DNA of 64,000 nt from Enterococcus gallinarum NBRC 100675 (GCF_001544275.1 NZ_BCQE01000009.1:1-64000); one strand, 5' to 3'; positions 24,342 through 33,969 are shown, counted from the first letter of the stretch. Numbers and translations: made by a program. The notes: a model not told the origin generated them from the sequence alone.

Positions 24342-25535
24342 ATGGAATTACCAATTGGACAGGAAATAGCCAAGAGAAGAAAGGACAAACAAATCACTCA
24401 AACAGAGCTAGCTGATTTTATGAGTGTTTCTAAGGCCTCGGTTTCTAAATGGGAGACGGGCCAATCTTATCCAGATATTACCTTGTTGCCACTCTTGGCT
24501 GCTTTCTTTGATTGCAGTGTCGATGATCTTTTAGTGATCAATTCTCAGCTAACAACTCAAGAAATCAAGCGGATTTACCAGTTGTTGAAAGACTCTTTTG
24601 AAACTAAATCCGCTGATGACGTGTTACTTATGCTGAGAGGATTCATTCGCCGTTATTATTCCTGCTATCCATTTCTGCTGCAGATGGGACTTTTTTATCT
24701 GAATCATTGGGATCTGTTACCTATTCCTACTCGAATGACTAGAACAGAACTAGTACCAAACGATGAGGCAAAGGCAGAGGATAAAAGAAAGTTTTATTTA
24801 GAAGAAGTGGTTAAACTGTTTGAATTAGTTAAAAATAACGGCTCTGCCGATCTCGTTCAACAAGCGAGATTCTATGAAGCTTATTCGATGATCATGCTTG
24901 GTCAGGCAGAGGAAGTTTTGGCGATATTAGGACATAAGACACCCACTTTCTTACCTGTGGAATCTTTAATTGCAGCTGCACACCAGCAAATGGAAGATGG
25001 TTCAGCTGCAGAAACAGTTCTTCAAAGTGCCATTTATCAATATGTTACAGTTTTACTCAGTCTGTTGACTAACTATACGCTTTTGCTGACACAAAACCCC
25101 CAAGCAATGGAAGCAACTTACCATCGGGGGCTTGCCTTTTGTGACACATTTGATTTAGCAAAATTACATCCAGTCATTATGCTCAATTTTTTGGCTGCCT
25201 GTTTGACCACCTTTGCTGCACAGGGCAATAGTGAGCTCTTGCTTCGCGCTTTGACTCGTTATGTCTCATTGTTGGAAGAAACAAATGATCCTTATCTCCT
25301 TCATGGTGATGAGTACTTTGATCAGATCGAAAATTGGATCGATGATCTGGATCTTGGAAATCAAATGCCGCGTAGTTCCAATCTGGTAAAAAAACAATTA
25401 ACAGAGCTGATTCTTGAATCACCACTATTGCAGCCCTTCAAAAATCAACAGACATTTACAGAATTATTCCAGCGCTTGCAAGCAATAGCCGCGCATACTG
25501 CAGATGATGCTCACGGAAAGGAGGATACACGATGA
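24342..25535 (+). CDS. XRE-family regulator with a long C-terminal helical domain
   Basis: The protein has 397 residues. Residues 8-62 form an HTH_3 domain (GQEIAKRRKDKQITQTELADFMSVSKASVSKWETGQSYPDITLL). The remaining ~330 residues are helical and repeat-like, resembling TPR-type sensors. It overlaps the next gene by 4 nt (ATGA) and starts an operon with a PLDc_N membrane protein, an ABC ATPase and a permease. It probably regulates this ABC system, perhaps in response to a cell-envelope drug; that part is inference. Confidence 0.8.
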   Translation: MELPIGQEIAKRRKDKQITQTELADFMSVSKASVSKWETGQSYPDITLLPLLAAFFDCSVDDLLVINSQLTTQEIKRIYQLLKDSFETKSADDVLLMLRGFIRRYYSCYPFLLQMGLFYLNHWDLLPIPTRMTRTELVPNDEAKAEDKRKFYLEEVVKLFELVKNNGSADLVQQARFYEAYSMIMLGQAEEVLAILGHKTPTFLPVESLIAAAHQQMEDGSAAETVLQSAIYQYVTVLLSLLTNYTLLLTQNPQAMEATYHRGLAFCDTFDLAKLHPVIMLNFLAACLTTFAAQGNSELLLRALTRYVSLLEETNDPYLLHGDEYFDQIENWIDDLDLGNQMPRSSNLVKKQLTELILESPLLQPFKNQQTFTELFQRLQAIAAHTADDAHGKEDTR

Positions 25536-25753
25536 TGAACACGAGTCTACCAGAAAATATTGGTGTCTATCTACCAATTTTGATCCCACTAGCACTCCTG
25601 CAATTCACATTAATACTTGTTGCCGTTTTAGATATCGTTAAACAACAACACTTTAAATTTGGCAATCGCACGTTGTGGATACTTGTTTCTTGTTTGATTA
25701 GTATTATTGGACCGATTCTGTATTTTACTTTTGGTAAAGGAGAAAAAGAATGA
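25532..25753 (+). CDS. PLDc_N-domain small membrane protein
   Basis: The protein has 73 residues with two helices (about 10-30 and 46-66). The C-terminal part RTLWILVSCLISIIGPILYFTFGKGEKE matches the phospholipase D N-terminal (PLDc_N) pattern W-x-x-x-x-x-IGPxxYxxxGK. It has no catalytic domain. It is joined by 4-nt overlaps to the regulator before and the ABC ATPase after, as in several Firmicute ABC export operons of the YxlE/BcrAB sort. Confidence 0.8.
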   Translation: MMNTSLPENIGVYLPILIPLALLQFTLILVAVLDIVKQQHFKFGNRTLWILVSCLISIIGPILYFTFGKGEKE

Positions 25754-26658
25754 ATGCCATTGAGATCAATGAACTGTCGAAGTCTTTTGGTGAAAGAAAA
25801 ATTCTAGACGCCATCTCTTTTGTTGTTCCTAAAGGAAGTGTTGTTGGCTTCGTCGGCGAAAATGGCGCCGGGAAAACAACAACGATGAAGTTAATCTTAG
25901 GTTTACTAAAGTCGGATAGCGGCCGGATCACGGTTTGCGGGGAAGCGGTTGTCTATGGAAATGCTCAAACAAACCGTAAGATAGGCTACTTACCGGATGT
26001 TCCCCAATTCTATTCTTTCATGACCGCAACAGAATACCTGCATTTTTGCGGAAAAATAAGCGGTCTTGGCAAACAGCTGGCTAGCCGAATTGATGAGATT
26101 CTTCAGCTGGTCAATCTTGAAAAAAATACCAAAAAAATCAGCAGCTACTCACGGGGGATGAAGCAACGGTTGGGTCTAGCACAAGCTTTATTGTCAAAAC
26201 CAGAAATATTGATTTGTGATGAACCGACTTCTGCGCTGGACCCGCTGGGACGCAAAGCCTTTCTGGATCTTTTACTTGCCATCAAACAAGAAACGACGGT
26301 TCTTTTTTCTTCACATATTTTATCGGATGTCGAACAAATTTCAGATTATGTGGCGATCTTACATCAAGGGAAGATCAAGCTCTTTGGTGAAATGGAGGAA
26401 TTGAAGACAAGATTTCGTCAAGAAGATTATCTTCTTCAATTTGCCACGTCACAAGAAACAGAACATTTTTGTCAGCTTGCAAAAAATGCAGCGATTGATT
26501 GGACAAGGGAGAAGCAGCAACTGATCATTCTAGAAAATCAATCCTATCAACAAGGTCAAAAATTGCTGCAACTTATGGCAGAAAATGAGCTGGTTCCCCT
26601 GCTCTTCCAAAAAAATGACTCCTCATTAGAAAAAATCTATTTGGAGGTAGTTAAATGA
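25750..26658 (+). CDS. ABC transporter ATP-binding protein (drug/lantibiotic-export type)
   Basis: The protein has 302 residues. The nucleotide-binding domain shows Walker A GENGAGKTT, Q-loop region GYLPDVPQFYSFMTATEYL, signature YSRGMKQRLGLAQALL and Walker B ILICDEPTSALD, followed by a switch His in LFSSHIL. The C-terminal ~80 residues are the extension of the BcrA/CcmA-type exporters. The signature is SRGM rather than SGGQ, normal for this subgroup. It is coupled by 4-nt overlaps with the genes on both sides. The substrate is unknown. Confidence 0.9.
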   Translation: MNAIEINELSKSFGERKILDAISFVVPKGSVVGFVGENGAGKTTTMKLILGLLKSDSGRITVCGEAVVYGNAQTNRKIGYLPDVPQFYSFMTATEYLHFCGKISGLGKQLASRIDEILQLVNLEKNTKKISSYSRGMKQRLGLAQALLSKPEILICDEPTSALDPLGRKAFLDLLLAIKQETTVLFSSHILSDVEQISDYVAILHQGKIKLFGEMEELKTRFRQEDYLLQFATSQETEHFCQLAKNAAIDWTREKQQLIILENQSYQQGQKLLQLMAENELVPLLFQKNDSSLEKIYLEVVK

Positions 26659-27419
26659 CACAACTAACAGTTTTTTTAAGAAAAGAATTTTTGGGCGGCT
26701 GGCGCAACAAAAAGATCGTCATCTGTGGTGTGATTTTTCTGATCGTGGGTATGCTCTCTCCATTTCTAGCAAAGATCATGCCTGATATCTTTTCTTCCAT
26801 GGTAACAGAAGGAATCCAGATCACTGTTGCTACTCCGACAGCTGTTGATTCTTGGCTGCAGTTTTATGGCAATATTGGCTCCTTGGGACTCTTGGTTTTT
26901 GTGATTCTTTTTGCAGATACGATATGTGCGGAAATTGAGCAAGGAACACTAATCAATCTGATTACAAAAGGGTTGCCTAGACAAACGATTCTTATGGCAA
27001 AAGCACTTTATCTTTACTGCCTTTGGACATTTTTCTATGGTGCTGCTTTTCTCATTTGTCTGCTCTATACGAGAATTTATTTCAATGATTCTTTAACCCA
27101 TCATCTAGTCAGTGCTTGTTTTAGTTATTGGCTCTTTGGCCTATTGACAATCAGTCTACTGATGCTAAGTTCTGCATTTGCCAAAAACGTTTACCAAGTC
27201 TTACTCTTTTTAGCCGCTTTTTATGGAATTGGCGTATTGCTTAATCTCTTTGAATCTTTTCAAAAGATCAATCCCTATTCATTGTCCAGCCAAACAGTTG
27301 CTTATATTCAAGGAAATTCAGAGCTGATGGACTTCTTACCAGCTGTTCTGATAGCTGTAGTCGGATCGTTCCTGTCATTAGTCCTTAGTCGTTCGATTTT
27401 ACAAAAAAGAAAGCTTTAG
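26655..27419 (+). CDS. ABC transporter permease (ABC-2 type)
   Basis: The protein has 254 residues with six predicted helices at about 22-42, 70-95, 115-140, 150-175, 180-200 and 228-248. It has an N-terminal RKEFLGGWRNKK basic segment typical of ABC-2 permeases. It overlaps the ATPase gene by 4 nt and is the last gene of the operon, followed by a strong terminator. Together with the ATPase it should form an exporter. Confidence 0.88.
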   Translation: MTQLTVFLRKEFLGGWRNKKIVICGVIFLIVGMLSPFLAKIMPDIFSSMVTEGIQITVATPTAVDSWLQFYGNIGSLGLLVFVILFADTICAEIEQGTLINLITKGLPRQTILMAKALYLYCLWTFFYGAAFLICLLYTRIYFNDSLTHHLVSACFSYWLFGLLTISLLMLSSAFAKNVYQVLLFLAAFYGIGVLLNLFESFQKINPYSLSSQTVAYIQGNSELMDFLPAVLIAVVGSFLSLVLSRSILQKRKL

Positions 27420-27449
27420 ACTAATTTGATTATTTCTGGGAAGTAGTAA

Positions 27450-27491
27450 ATAACAGCCTCTCTGATAATTGATGTCAGAGAGGCTGTTATT
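27450..27491. terminator. Strong terminator after the ABC operon
   Basis: AATAACAGCCTCTCTGA and TCAGAGAGGCTGTTATT form a 17-bp stem around a 9-nt loop (27466-27474). It can serve the + operon and possibly the convergent YitT gene. Confidence 0.85.
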
Positions 27492-27582
27492 TTGAATAAG
27501 TGATATTTTTTAGTCCCGACAGTACTCTCACTCTCTCGTCGCAAACGCGATTATCAACAAGGGGAATGAAAGAGAGGTTCCC

Positions 27583-28224
27583 TCATCCAGCCGTTCTTTT
27601 TTCTTTGACAGGAGCGGATGCAAGTGAGGACTCCTTTGCTTCCTTTCTTTTGACAAATTGACGCTGCCCTTTGAGCAAGATACTCATAAAGAAAGCAATG
27701 AGATAGATCGAGCAAGCAGAAATGATCGCTTCTCTCAGTCCAAAGACCAGAAAGTTCAAAACAATGATCGTTGTATTGGTCAAGAAGATCCCGACTGCTT
27801 TTTTTATGCCGAAATATTTTTCAAAAATCAACGGTGGGATTGTGACTCCCCCATTGGATGCACCGATACAGTAAAGGGAAAATATCCCTAAGCTAAAGAA
27901 GAAACTTCCTAGAATCAAAGAGGCTGGATAAAATTCCCAAACCATCCATTCAGGAATCCATGCTAACATGACAGGAAACAACAGGCTTCCTAAGACGGTA
28001 TTGATAAAGACTTTCCGCTCCAAAAAAAGAAACGCTAGTCCTAACATAATCAAGTTGATTCCCCAGACAATCAGATGGCGGTCAATGGCTAATCCTGTTT
28101 CTATAAGATACCCGATTGAGCCCACCCCGGCCGAGGCAATGCTGTGGGGCAAAAGAAAGAAGTTCAATGCAATACAGATCCATAACACCCCTAATGAAAT
28201 CAATCCTATTCGTTTGATAGTCAT
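27583..28224 (-). CDS. YitT/YczE-type membrane protein
   Basis: The protein has 213 residues with five or six helices. Features are ALNFFLLPHSIASAGVGSIGYLIETG, similar to the start of YitT/DUF161 proteins, and GASNGGVTIPPLIFEKYFGIKKAVG. The last ~25 residues are basic and hydrophilic. The DUF2179 C-terminal domain of longer YitT proteins is missing, so it is the short form. The function of this family is unknown. AAAGGA precedes the ATG. Confidence 0.8.
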   Translation of the reverse strand: MTIKRIGLISLGVLWICIALNFFLLPHSIASAGVGSIGYLIETGLAIDRHLIVWGINLIMLGLAFLFLERKVFINTVLGSLLFPVMLAWIPEWMVWEFYPASLILGSFFFSLGIFSLYCIGASNGGVTIPPLIFEKYFGIKKAVGIFLTNTTIIVLNFLVFGLREAIISACSIYLIAFFMSILLKGQRQFVKRKEAKESSLASAPVKEKRTAG

Positions 28225-28391
28225 TCACCGTTTCCTTTCTGTATTTCCGTCTATCGATCTTCCTGATATTGCTGCCATTTTAACAAAAAAAGCAGCAGAA
28301 AGAAGAGTCAAATTTTTCATGTCGCTATGAAAAATTTGACCCTTCTGGTAATCGCTAAAACGACAACCTTTATTTAATTCAACGGATTTTT

Positions 28392-28988
28392 TTATGACAA
28401 ATGATTCGAAATAAACAAAGTTCTCTTAGCCAAGAAGGTTGGCTGCTCACTGATTTGCGCAAGCAGATCTGCTACTTGTAATTCTGCTTCTCTTATCTGA
28501 TTGTCCTTGCTCGTTTGCAGATCAGATTCAGGTGAACACTCATACAAAAAAGCAGGAAGATGTAAAATCGTATAGTCACACATCGCTTCTTCAATCATCC
28601 GAATAGATAATGCCATTTGACTGCTTCGATGTTTCTTGTGCGTCGCTCTTGTTTCCGGAATTTGATCTGTCAGGAAGCTTTCTTCTGGTTTCACCAGGCA
28701 AACGATTCGGGTTAAGTCAAGTAGTTTCATCGCTTCTATGATTCGCCAGGTAACTCGGGGCTCAGGCATCTCACAAAGGCAAACGATTTCGCAACCAATC
28801 ATTCCTCGCAAGATCCTGCCTAGATCTAGTAAATCACCTTGAAACATGCTTTCTCGTTGAGGATCAAGCAATGTCGTCTGATTCTTTTTTGGCACGTACA
28901 AAACAAGCGTCTCGTCTCTCGCTAATAATTGTTTTCTGATAACAGAAGAAAGGGGATCTTGGGTGCCGAAAATCATTACTTTTGTCAT
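28392..28988 (-). CDS. NAD(P)-binding Rossmann-type protein
   Basis: The protein has 198 residues. Its start TKVMIFGTQDPLSSVIRKQLLARDETLVLYV follows the beta-alpha-beta pattern of atypical short-chain dehydrogenases, although the glycine-rich loop is degenerate (GTQDPLSSV for GxxGxxG). FQGDLLDLGRILRGMIGCEIVCLC is the next typical strand-helix. The catalytic Tyr-x-x-x-Lys is not evident, so it may be a sensor or NmrA-like regulator. It is downstream of a MerR gene and an aldo/keto reductase on the same strand. Confidence 0.7.
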   Translation of the reverse strand: MTKVMIFGTQDPLSSVIRKQLLARDETLVLYVPKKNQTTLLDPQRESMFQGDLLDLGRILRGMIGCEIVCLCEMPEPRVTWRIIEAMKLLDLTRIVCLVKPEESFLTDQIPETRATHKKHRSSQMALSIRMIEEAMCDYTILHLPAFLYECSPESDLQTSKDNQIREAELQVADLLAQISEQPTFLAKRTLFISNHLS

Positions 28989-29044
28989 ACGATTCCTTTC
29001 CTATTTTGGCTGTATCCTAAAAGGCATTGCGTGTAATGGCAAAA

Positions 29045-29437
29045 TTATTTAGTAAACGTTTCTTTGCGTAACCGAGCTTCAGCAGGAATGATGTGGTCAT
29101 CATAATGTTCTAATTTGTATTCCAATCGTTCTACCGCTTCTGTCATGGTTGCAATTCGCTCATGCAACGCTGCGATTTGCTCTGCTAGCAATTGTTTTCT
29201 TTGAGGAACTGTCTGACTCCCTTCACGAAATAACGCCAAATAGGTTGACAAAGCATCGATCGAAAGTCCTGCTTTTCTCATCTTACTGGTAAACTCGATC
29301 CACTTGAGATCTTCCTCATCAAAGACTCGAACACCATAAGAATTGCGTTTGACTGGTGGTATGAGGGAAATCTTTTCATAATAGCGGATCGTATCTGCAG
29401 AAAGACCGCTAAGTTCACTTATTTTTTTGATATTCAC
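29045..29437 (-). CDS. MerR-family regulator
   Basis: The protein has 130 residues. The N-terminal winged helix reads MNIKKISELSGLSADTIRYYEKISLIPPVKRNSYGVRVFDEEDL, the standard MerR pattern. A coiled coil follows (about 85-120), with no Cys residues at all, so it is not a metal sensor. It belongs to the group that pairs with aldo/keto reductases, as here (aldo/keto reductase upstream, Rossmann protein downstream). It probably responds to an organic stress compound. Confidence 0.9.
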   Translation of the reverse strand: MNIKKISELSGLSADTIRYYEKISLIPPVKRNSYGVRVFDEEDLKWIEFTSKMRKAGLSIDALSTYLALFREGSQTVPQRKQLLAEQIAALHERIATMTEAVERLEYKLEHYDDHIIPAEARLRKETFTK

Positions 29438-29479
29438 ATCGATTCCTCCTGCTATTCCTACGATATTTTTCTAGTAAAA

Positions 29480-30460
29480 TCAATTGGCGCCTACAACCGC
29501 ATGCGGAAGATAAGGTTCTTCTAAGTAAGCAACTTCTTCTGTGGATAGCTTCAACTCAATGGCTGGCAAAGCATCCAGTAAATGACTTTCTTTTGTCGCC
29601 CCAATGATTGGTGCCACGACTGATTCTTTTTGCAATAGCCATGCCAAGGCCACTTGTGCTCGTTTGACTTGACGTGCCTCAGCAATTTCTGCCACACGGC
29701 GAACGATCAATTGATCTTGTTCTTTGGTCTGATCATATTTTGATTGTGCTGTTTTATCTGTCGCAAAACGTTTCGTTTGTGCATCCCAATCACGAGTCAA
29801 ACGACCGGCAGCTAATGGACTGTAGGGTGTGACCGCAATGTTTTGATCATCACAAAGGGGGAGCATTTCCCGCTCTTCTTCTCGATACAATAAATTCAAA
29901 TGATTTTGCATGGACACAAATTTGGTCCAGCCATGTTTATCCGCAACCGCCTGTGCTTTAGCAAATTGCCAAGCATACATCGCAGAAGCTCCGATATAAC
30001 GGACTTTCCCTGTTTTCACTAAATCGTGAAGTGCTTCCATCGTTTCTTCGATCGGTGTTGTATAATCCCAGCGATGAATAATGTAGAGGTCCACATAGTC
30101 CATTTGTAATCGTTTTAAACTTTGTTCGATTTCAAAAAAGATCGCTTTGCGTGAAAGTCCACCGCTATTGGGGGCTTTTTTCATTTTAGAATAGAGCTTG
30201 GTTGCGACGACGATTTCATCTCGTGGGGCAAAATCATTCAACGCTTTTCCTAATATTTCTTCGCTGGCACCATAGGAATAGATATTCGCTGTGTCAAAAA
30301 AATTGATCCCTAGATCAAGGGCTTTTTTGATGACTTCTCGACTTTCAGTTTCTTCCAATACCCATTCATGAAAGCCGCTTTTCGGATCCCCAAAACCCAT
30401 TGCCCCTAAACAAAGAGGGGAGACTTCTAATCCTGTATGTCCAAATTTTACATAATCCAT
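29480..30460 (-). CDS. Aldo/keto reductase
   Basis: The protein has 326 residues. I start at ATG 30458-30460, 7 nt after AAGGAGG. The TIM-barrel has the tetrad Asp (INFFDTANIYSYGASEEILG with Asp and Tyr), Lys (VVATKLYSK) and His (VDLYIIHRWDYTTP). The ending SPLAAGRLTRDW and PIIGATKESHL fit the AKR NADPH-binding loop. It is of the AKR11/12-like oxidoreductase class; the substrate is unknown. It lies directly before the MerR gene and probably belongs to its regulon. Confidence 0.93.
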   Translation of the reverse strand: MDYVKFGHTGLEVSPLCLGAMGFGDPKSGFHEWVLEETESREVIKKALDLGINFFDTANIYSYGASEEILGKALNDFAPRDEIVVATKLYSKMKKAPNSGGLSRKAIFFEIEQSLKRLQMDYVDLYIIHRWDYTTPIEETMEALHDLVKTGKVRYIGASAMYAWQFAKAQAVADKHGWTKFVSMQNHLNLLYREEEREMLPLCDDQNIAVTPYSPLAAGRLTRDWDAQTKRFATDKTAQSKYDQTKEQDQLIVRRVAEIAEARQVKRAQVALAWLLQKESVVAPIIGATKESHLLDALPAIELKLSTEEVAYLEEPYLPHAVVGAN

Positions 30461-30527
30461 TGTCATTCCTCCTTAAGATTGATACTTCTAGCATACGCCT
30501 TCGAGTGAACTCTAAGTCAACCCCTTT

Positions 30528-31430
30528 TTAATAATTAAAAAAATTCAGATTGATCGTCAGCTCACGATAATTCGTATCTTGATAATTTTCCCGCCAATTC
30601 TTGGCCCGCTTCTCAAAATAGTGTTCGGTTTCCTTCTGATAAAAAATTCTCGCTAAAGAAATTGCTTGGTCAAAGCATTCATTGCCTTTTTCTGGTTGTT
30701 TTTCCAGATAAAAAAGGATTCCCTGGTTAAAAATATAGGTGATTCTGGGGCGCAATAAAATTGTCCGTTCGTCCAGACTCTGCCGATACAGTTTCTGAAT
30801 CTTTCTGGCCGCTGGAAGATTGCGGTGAAACACATATTTAGAAAAAAAGTTCTCTAACAAATCATAGTAAAGGGCATTGGTTTGCGGAACACTTTGGTAC
30901 AGCTTGGCTTTTTTCAAAATGCTTTTCAGCAAGAGATCCATCTGTTCCGTGTCCAATGCAAAGGTAAAAATACTGATCAAACGCAACTCCATCTCACCCC
31001 AATTATTGACTTGCTGGAGATAGCTGAGTACTTTTTGAGAATGAATGAATGGACGATTATTTCCTGCATTGAGTACATCTTCAATGAAACAGCCTAAAAA
31101 TTGCGGCCAATCATACGGACTCTGACTTTCAGCAAAAAAACGTTGTGCCAATGAACGAGCCGCCTCTTCTTGATTCGTATTAAGATACTCCTGCATCTGC
31201 TCGATAGACTTTTCAAAACGGTCTTTAAAAGTCTGTTTCCCAACAAATTGAAACTCTTCGATCGTCACATTGATATTTTGCAAGCATGTAAAAAACTGAT
31301 CGACCGTCAACATTGATTTTCCATTTTCAAAACGTGAAAGTTGTGCACTTGATATCCCTTGCTGACATGCTTCCTTCAAAGTAATCCCTTTTTCTAAACG
31401 CAGTTTCTTAAATGTCGCTCCGTAGTCCAT
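30528..31430 (-). CDS. Rgg/GadR/MutR-family regulator
   Basis: The protein has 300 residues. Residues 5-60 are an XRE helix-turn-helix (TFKKLRLEKGITLKEACQQGISSAQLSRFENGKSMLTVDQF). The helical TPR-like C-terminal domain has FFAESQSPYDWPQFLGCFI and other Rgg-type segments. Many Rgg proteins respond to small hydrophobic peptides. I searched the 101-bp gap to the divergent exporter and found no peptide gene. A GAGGTG ribosome site precedes the ATG. It likely regulates the divergent ABC exporter. Confidence 0.85.
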   Translation of the reverse strand: MDYGATFKKLRLEKGITLKEACQQGISSAQLSRFENGKSMLTVDQFFTCLQNINVTIEEFQFVGKQTFKDRFEKSIEQMQEYLNTNQEEAARSLAQRFFAESQSPYDWPQFLGCFIEDVLNAGNNRPFIHSQKVLSYLQQVNNWGEMELRLISIFTFALDTEQMDLLLKSILKKAKLYQSVPQTNALYYDLLENFFSKYVFHRNLPAARKIQKLYRQSLDERTILLRPRITYIFNQGILFYLEKQPEKGNECFDQAISLARIFYQKETEHYFEKRAKNWRENYQDTNYRELTINLNFFNY

Positions 31431-31531
31431 TCACAGCACCTCTTTACATATATGTAATTATTCCTTCGCTTTTACTTTACCCTTTTACAATAAAGGTATC
31501 AAGAAAGGTAATAAGAAAGGAGCAAAAAATA

Positions 31532-33145
31532 ATGAAAAAAGTTTTATTGGTACATTGGAAAAATCAGGGGATCGTCCTGCTTTTAATGGCAGGAGTCGCA
31601 CTTTCACAAACGATAGCCAGCTTGCAAAATGTGCAGGTTCTAAACAGTCTCATCCAATTCGATCAAAAAGGATTTATCCAAGGTGTTGTAGGGATGGTCT
31701 TAGCCTATAGTTGTTTCCTGATGTTTATTTATCTGCAAATTCGTTATACAGCCTATACATCTCAGAAGATGTCCCTTTATTTGCGAGAACAACTATTGAC
31801 TCGGCTACGATACAGTGATTATCAGACATTCCACAAAGTTACCGTAGGCAACTATGCATCAAAATTGAGCAACGATATAACCATGATTGAAACAGATGGC
31901 TTCGCCAATATCTATCAGGTCATGCAAGGCGTATTGTCTTCACTATTTGCCGTTATCGCATTAGCCCAATTTCATTGGTCATTGATCGTGCTTACCTTAG
32001 GTCAGTCCTGTTTGTTGCTTTTGTTGCCGAAAATCTTCCAAAAAAAGATGAAACGATCTGCTGTCGCTACCGCTCAGGCAAATGAAGCTTTTTTGAGTAA
32101 AACCAACGAACTGTTAGCTGGATTTGATACTTTCCTAAATTTCCAGCGTCTCGATTTTCTTAAAAATAAACTGTTGGGTTCCGCACAAAGGATCCAGTCT
32201 GCAAAGCTAAAACAAGCACAAGTGATGGCTGCTGTCTCTGTAACTGGCGGAGTTGGTAATGTGACTGGTCAATTGAGTGTCTTAGGTTTTACTGGCTACT
32301 TGGCTTTTCTGCAAATCGTTCCCATCGGAGCGATTACAGCAACAGGAAATCTTGCTTCGACAATCTTTAACACATTAGGAAATATCAGTTCCTATTTGTC
32401 AAAAATACAAGGCACATTCCCTTTATTCGATGCATTTGCTTATGAAAAGCCAGCGCATGAGATTTCGTTACCCAGCAAAAAAACAAACGATGCAAAAGAT
32501 CTTGTATTAGCACAAGCTTCTTATTGTTATCAAACGACCGATGGAAAACCGCAACGAATGTTGTTCAATCTTTCAACCACTTTTAAAGCTGGACAAAAGT
32601 ATGCCATCGTGGGGGAAAGCGGCTCAGGCAAGTCAACATTATTCAGTTTGTTGACTGGACGGCGCAAAGACTATAGCGGATCGATCCGCTTGGGAGAAAC
32701 GGAAATAAAAGAATTCCCTTTAGAAGAATTGCAAGACAATGTGACAGTTATTGATCAACGGCCCTTTGTCTATCAAGCATCGATTCGCGAGAATCTGACA
32801 TTAGGACAATTTTTTTCTGATGAAGAAATCGAGCAAGCGCTAAAAAAAGCGGAACTCTTTGCAGTTATTGAACAACTACCTGAGCAGTTAGACACAGTCC
32901 TTACCGAAACAGGCGGTAATCTTTCAGGGGGACAATTACAGCGTCTTGCACTAGCTAGAGGATTCCTATGGAAAAAGCCTATTTTGTTAGTTGATGAAGG
33001 AACCTCTAATCTTGATCAAGAAAATGCTAAAAAAATCGAGAAATTACTGTTGCAACAACCGCAAACCGTTCTGTTTATTACCCATCACCTTCGAGACGAA
33101 ATCGCCCAAAAGTTAGATGGTGTTCTCTCACTTACCCCCTCCTAG
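31532..33145 (+). CDS. ABC exporter with fused membrane and ATPase domains
   Basis: The protein has 537 residues starting at ATG 31532, with AAGGAG upstream. Six helices lie in residues 1-310 (ABC transmembrane type 1). The ATPase domain has Walker A GESGSGKST, the signature LSGGQLQRLALARGF, Walker B PILLVDEGTSNLD and the switch His in LFITHHL. The catalytic residue after Walker B is Glu, as expected. It is a half transporter of the peptide or multidrug export type and would work as a homodimer. It is divergent from the Rgg gene, which suggests control by it. Confidence 0.9.
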   Translation: MKKVLLVHWKNQGIVLLLMAGVALSQTIASLQNVQVLNSLIQFDQKGFIQGVVGMVLAYSCFLMFIYLQIRYTAYTSQKMSLYLREQLLTRLRYSDYQTFHKVTVGNYASKLSNDITMIETDGFANIYQVMQGVLSSLFAVIALAQFHWSLIVLTLGQSCLLLLLPKIFQKKMKRSAVATAQANEAFLSKTNELLAGFDTFLNFQRLDFLKNKLLGSAQRIQSAKLKQAQVMAAVSVTGGVGNVTGQLSVLGFTGYLAFLQIVPIGAITATGNLASTIFNTLGNISSYLSKIQGTFPLFDAFAYEKPAHEISLPSKKTNDAKDLVLAQASYCYQTTDGKPQRMLFNLSTTFKAGQKYAIVGESGSGKSTLFSLLTGRRKDYSGSIRLGETEIKEFPLEELQDNVTVIDQRPFVYQASIRENLTLGQFFSDEEIEQALKKAELFAVIEQLPEQLDTVLTETGGNLSGGQLQRLALARGFLWKKPILLVDEGTSNLDQENAKKIEKLLLQQPQTVLFITHHLRDEIAQKLDGVLSLTPS

Positions 33146-33208
33146 CAAATTGATCGCGATGACTCTTTTATCAATAGGTCCTATTTGCTAAACTAAAAGA
33201 AGCTGATT

Positions 33209-33256
33209 CAACAAAAATCAATGCTTTGATTCTTAATAAAGCATTGACTTTTGTTG
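33209..33256. terminator. Long imperfect hairpin after the ABC exporter
   Basis: The arms 33209-33227 (CAACAAAAATCAATGCTTT) and 33238-33256 pair over 18 of 19 positions around a 10-nt loop. No long T-run follows, so termination may be weak, or the hairpin may protect the mRNA 3' end. Confidence 0.6.
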
Positions 33257-33305
33257 TGATGACTTTTTGTCTGCTAAATAAGAAATGAGCCAATGGAGGT
33301 TTTTG

Positions 33306-33947
33306 ATGGTCAACCCACAGCTAATGCATTATTTAGAAACAACAATCATTCCACAATACAAGCAATTAGATACAAGTCACTCCCCTGAACACGTCTATCA
33401 AGTGCTCAAAAACAGTATAGAAATCGCTGCCCCATTATCGGTTGACTTAGACATTGTCTCTGCTGTTGCTGTCTTTCATGATCTTGGTCTATTAAAAGGA
33501 CGAAAAAATCATGAACGCGCTTCAAGATCTATGGTAGAATCAGATGCTTTTTTGGCGGATTACTTTACCAAAGAACAGCGTAAAATAATCGGAGAAGCCG
33601 TCGAAGATCATCGTGCTTCCCTCTCCTATGAGCCACGATCCATCTATGGCAAAATCATTTCAGAAGCTGATCGTGATCTTGATTTTTATCGGATTCTCGA
33701 ACGCACGATTTACTTTGCCATCGAAAAAAAGAGCCTTTCTGATCCTGACAATCTTTGCCAAGAAGCATTTGAATACATTCAGCAAAAATATGGCCCCCAC
33801 CATCACTTGACCTTTTGGCTCGGCTATTCAAAAAATATCGCAGGTTTAGCAGAGATCCATGAAATGCTCGCAGATCCGATCAAATTTTACAGCGCTTTTT
33901 CTGATTGCTATGAACAACGAATGAAAAAAGCCGACTTCTTGAGCTAA
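33306..33947 (+). CDS. HD-domain phosphohydrolase
   Basis: The protein has 213 residues starting at ATG 33306 behind AATGGAGG. The HD metal site is formed by His in HSPEHVYQVL, the HD pair in VAVFHDLGLLKG, and likely further His in VEDHRASLSYEP and Asp in SEADRDLD. It resembles the YfbR/MJ-type HD hydrolases acting on nucleotides, but the substrate is unknown. It ends just before the convergent DUF305 gene. Confidence 0.85.
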   Translation: MVNPQLMHYLETTIIPQYKQLDTSHSPEHVYQVLKNSIEIAAPLSVDLDIVSAVAVFHDLGLLKGRKNHERASRSMVESDAFLADYFTKEQRKIIGEAVEDHRASLSYEPRSIYGKIISEADRDLDFYRILERTIYFAIEKKSLSDPDNLCQEAFEYIQQKYGPHHHLTFWLGYSKNIAGLAEIHEMLADPIKFYSAFSDCYEQRMKKADFLS

Positions 33948-33969
33948 GACGTCAAGATCCGGCTTTGTT

